Source: Flavobacteriales bacterium
GTDB lineage: Bacteria; Bacteroidota; Bacteroidia; Flavobacteriales_F; PHOS-HE28
DNA length: 57,052 bases
Assembly: GCA_017987115.1 (NCBI GenBank)
Contig: JAGNUG010000010.1
Location: 1 to 57,052 of the forward strand
Direction of reading: 5' to 3'
Part shown: in pieces, positions 56,601-57,052 of the stretch
Numbering within the stretch: the first letter of the stretch is position 1
Layout of the letters: each line of letters opens with the position of its first letter
The notes under the pieces: model-generated
Told to the model about the DNA's origin: nothing
Seen by the model: the letters and a program-made list of their open reading frames with translations, nothing else
Database searches by the model: none
Program-made: the position numbers and the translations under genes

Positions 56601-57052
56601 CCACCAGCACCGGACCAGGCACCACCGTTCGCCACAGTGACACTTCCGTTCAGTTGGATGCCTGCATTGTTCGCGCAGCGCACGCCATCCATACCAGCGT
56701 TCGCGGTCGGCGACGCGGTGAAGGTGATCAGCACTTGATCCGATACCGGCACACAGTTGCCGTTGCCGATCGTGGTCAGGGTCAGGTTCAATGTACCCCC
56801 GGCGATCTCTGCTGCAGTAGGTGTGTATATCGCGTTCAGCGAAGCGATGCTCGGTGTGAAGGTGCCCGCACCACCGCTCCATTGGCCGCCGCCAGCACCG
56901 CTGACGGAACCACCGAGCTGCACTTGTGCGTTGTTCGAGCAGACGAAGATGTCGTTGCCGGCATTCGCGCTCGGTGAAGCGATGATGGTGATCACCATCT
57001 GATCGTTCACGGCGTTGCACAGGCCATTGCCGGTGCTGGTCAAGGTCAGCGT
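50648..57052 (-). CDS. giant T9SS type B adhesin (5' end outside window)
   Basis: 2134 or so residues are visible and the gene continues past the right edge. From the visible N-terminal end it has a partial and then 21 complete tandem beta domains of 87-91 residues, two PKD-like domains (WEWSFGSGTSG and WQYDFGDGQG), and a C-terminal gliding-motility-associated (CHU_C, type B) sorting domain. That domain begins near LPNAFSPNGDGVNDVFYV and ends DRSGKMTLIR. Each repeat typically begins NAG.D...C and has a second Cys before a D.M.V strand. The likely role is adhesion or surface motility, comparable to SprB-type proteins. Confidence 0.92.
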   Translation of the reverse strand, partial: TLTLTSTGNGLCNAVNDQMVITIIASPSANAGNDIFVCSNNAQVQLGGSVSGAGGGQWSGGAGTFTPSIASLNAIYTPTAAEIAGGTLNLTLTTIGNGNCVPVSDQVLITFTASPTANAGMDGVRCANNAGIQLNGSVTVANGGAWSGAGGTFTPNANALNAVYTPSAGELAAGQVTLTLTTTGNNGCTAVSDDVSYTFTPAPTANAGADAFTCANNASVVLNGSITVATGALWSGGNGTYTPNNSMLNATYMPSASEIAAGTVTLTLTTVGNGTCNPVNDQVVITINPSPIVNAGTPLTSCANNPSVQLAGSVQNATGGIWSGAGTFSPSNTNLSAIYTPSAAEVAAGTATITLTSTGNGLCNAVSSQVTVTITPAPVVDAGADQVLCANNAIAQLAGQVTNATGGAWSGGVGTFAPNANALNAAYTPSVAEIASGGLWLYLTTTGNGGCLSSRDSVHVTFTPAPTVNAGPDLHICANTAQINLAGAVTVATGGIWSGGNGAFTPANTSLNAAYSPTAAEIASGQFTLVLSTTGNGNCSVVRDSLLVIVDPVPVVNAGPDQQICANNSNVQLNGFVGNAPGGAWSGGTGTFFPSNTMLATQYMPTAAEVASGSLTLTLSSTGTTYCTAVTDQMTIVFTGAPIVSAGSDLQICANNSAVQLTGNVTNASGGTWTGGSGTFAPSANVLSPVYTPTAGELAAGTLSLYLTSTGNGNCIAVRDTVVVTFTPAPTANAGTDLEVCTNNPIVTLNGSITVATGAQWTGGLGTFTPNAQSLNAQYAPTPFELQSGSVQLTLTTTGNGNCIAVADQMTITVTPSPVVDAGADVITCSNQLQVPLNGAVQGGATTGLWSSSGTGTFSPSAATLNATYIASSLDSLNGTVNLTLTTTNNGLCNTVSDVMTVTILPNAIANAGVDQTVCSTTSTVQLNGTITGNATQGQWTTTGAGSFAPDANAANAVYQFAPSDQGTLTFTWSVNSCDNAMDQMVVTITPESAVDAGVDQVTCFGDLDVVINGSVSGASSSGTWSTLGSGTFANPSTALSNVYQASANDQLANGVYLVLTATNTGVCQPAADTVFIAIQPAGTVNAGVDVAACANNAATQLNGTLTGDATQVQWTTSGTGSFFPNANVLTPTYIPSAIDTAIGNLTLTLSAPGTCNNATDDLLLTLTPAPYVNAGPDQTYCDQVTQFDLNGVISGITNAGQWTTTGTGTIANAGALNTTYTASAADVANGSITFTLTSLNNANCNAVSDAMTIYLTAGIIVSAGPDQNVCVSSDHANMQATVQNGSPSGIWSATGSGTFSPSADVLNAQYFFSAADVANGSVVLTFVATNTGTCPTTQDQMVLTFGNSSFAYAGADQTLCANAPIAQLAGNFSGGAQGIQWSSNGSGFFSNNTDPNATYTMSVADIAAGTVQVSLTTITNGSCTPSTDVMVLSVNALPNITAGADIIACTAAPVQITANAANAGGGMWTTSGTGTFFDPNALATLYTPSSADSLAGSVTLTVTTTGVMPCSAVSDQLVISFGGGLDADAGMDVIACSTDPNIALNGVVAGTTTGTWSTSGTGSFTPSASALNATYIPGAADYAIGNINLILSTTNNQGCPAGRDTLVVSYHVPPTVSAGADVLLCDGLENVQLNGNAQNQGSVEWITMGTGSFTPDMNTLNATYAPTVNDSIAGGVYLVLTAFGTGTCGNASDSVFIDIGPTRIANAGADQTVCADMDPIALGGSITGVSGGIWSTNGTGNFLPDASTLGTTYVPSATDMAFSELRFILTTTGNLGCPADVDTMMVSMQAVPTVNAGNDINVCDASATVDLAGSHTGANGVLWSSNGSGVFLPSNTAADATYQPGASDEQLGTVRMILTTTGNGVCAAASDTLMLSFVNPLQADFTVSNACAGSQTQFTSTSTTTGAPIIGWEWSFGSGTSGSGPQTTTSFDTQGQYLATLTVFAQNGCSSTITRTIDVLNAPVAGFTIAGDPFTDTPIEFTDNSFGATNWQYDFGDGQGAITAEPVHEYTEAGQFIIIQTVTNAAGCTDQDSLLISIEVKDILPPKLPNAFSPNGDGVNDVFYVRGGPFETMHLKVYNGWGEMIFETTDPTFGWDGTHKGRPEINGVYVYSVIATTTDGTLHDRSGKMTLIR
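51404..57052 (-). repeat. tandem 88-residue domain repeats of the adhesin
   Basis: 21 complete and one partial unit of about 264 nt. Repeats nearest the visible N-terminus share CANN, WSGG.GTF and TTTGNG.C motifs, while the membrane-proximal ones have W(S/T)(T/S).G(T/S)G.F and more divergent termini. Nucleotide-level identity is also high in places, such as TTCGCGCAGATCTGC recurring. Confidence 0.93.

Noticed and set aside
51404-57052. CRISPR-like tandem repeats
   Set aside because: Units are about 264 nt, in a continuous open frame with protein-level conservation, so this is a repeat protein.

Overview
The window looks like a chromosomal contig of a Bacteroidota bacterium, most likely Flavobacteriales-like and of moderate G+C. 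The evidence is type IX secretion (T9SS) machinery and cargo (SprE/PorW-like, PorP/SprF-like, type A and type B C-terminal sorting domains), an ATP synthase cluster ending at atpG without atpD/atpC and including a signal-peptide-bearing subunit a, few Shine-Dalgarno sequences, and repeated -7 promoter boxes of the Bacteroidota form TAnnTTTG.

Layout. 1-3.2 kb: the 3' part of rpoN, a PAP2-like membrane protein and convergent galE. 3.2-6.0 kb: an A+T-richer island of three unrelated small lipoprotein genes on the minus strand, interleaved with a mosaic of repeats, including two 218-bp inverted-repeat-bounded elements and a third partial copy. The repeats supply sequence upstream of, and apparently part of, the lipoprotein reading frames. 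6.0-13.3 kb: a secreted EEP-family nuclease/phosphatase with a T9SS tail, a small secreted protein, a GT-C-like membrane protein, tRNA-Ile2(CAU), a HAD hydrolase, methylmalonyl-CoA epimerase and several exported proteins including a DUF1684 protein. 13.3-23.7 kb: a large secreted reprolysin-type metalloprotease and a 2026-residue alpha-2-macroglobulin lipoprotein with an intact thioester motif. 23.8-31.4 kb: a YecM-like protein, an FAD oxidoreductase, a receiver domain lacking its phospho-acceptor Asp, a cation/proton antiporter, GtrA, the rseP-dxr pair and tsaC/sua5. 31.7-38.3 kb: a 53-residue ORF, a GT39-like glycosyltransferase, a Ycf48-like propeller T9SS cargo, a GH3-family protein and an M23 peptidase. 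38.4-47.6 kb: SprE/PorW-like lipoprotein, bactofilin and the ATP synthase genes. 47.8-57 kb: an outer-membrane barrel, a lipoprotein, a PorP/SprF homologue and the 3' part of a giant type B T9SS adhesin with 21 complete tandem domains of about 88 residues.

The most unusual items are the lipoprotein/repeat island at 3.3-6.0 kb, a set of -7 promoter boxes only 4-10 nt before start codons (suggesting leaderless mRNAs), the two-subfamily adhesin repeat array beside its likely PorP/SprF partner, the Asp-to-Glu receiver domain, and a duplicated Ca-loop-like tail on the metalloprotease. No CRISPR array, rRNA, integrase or transposase was found. Functions are assigned from motifs and remembered family features only; no database search was run.
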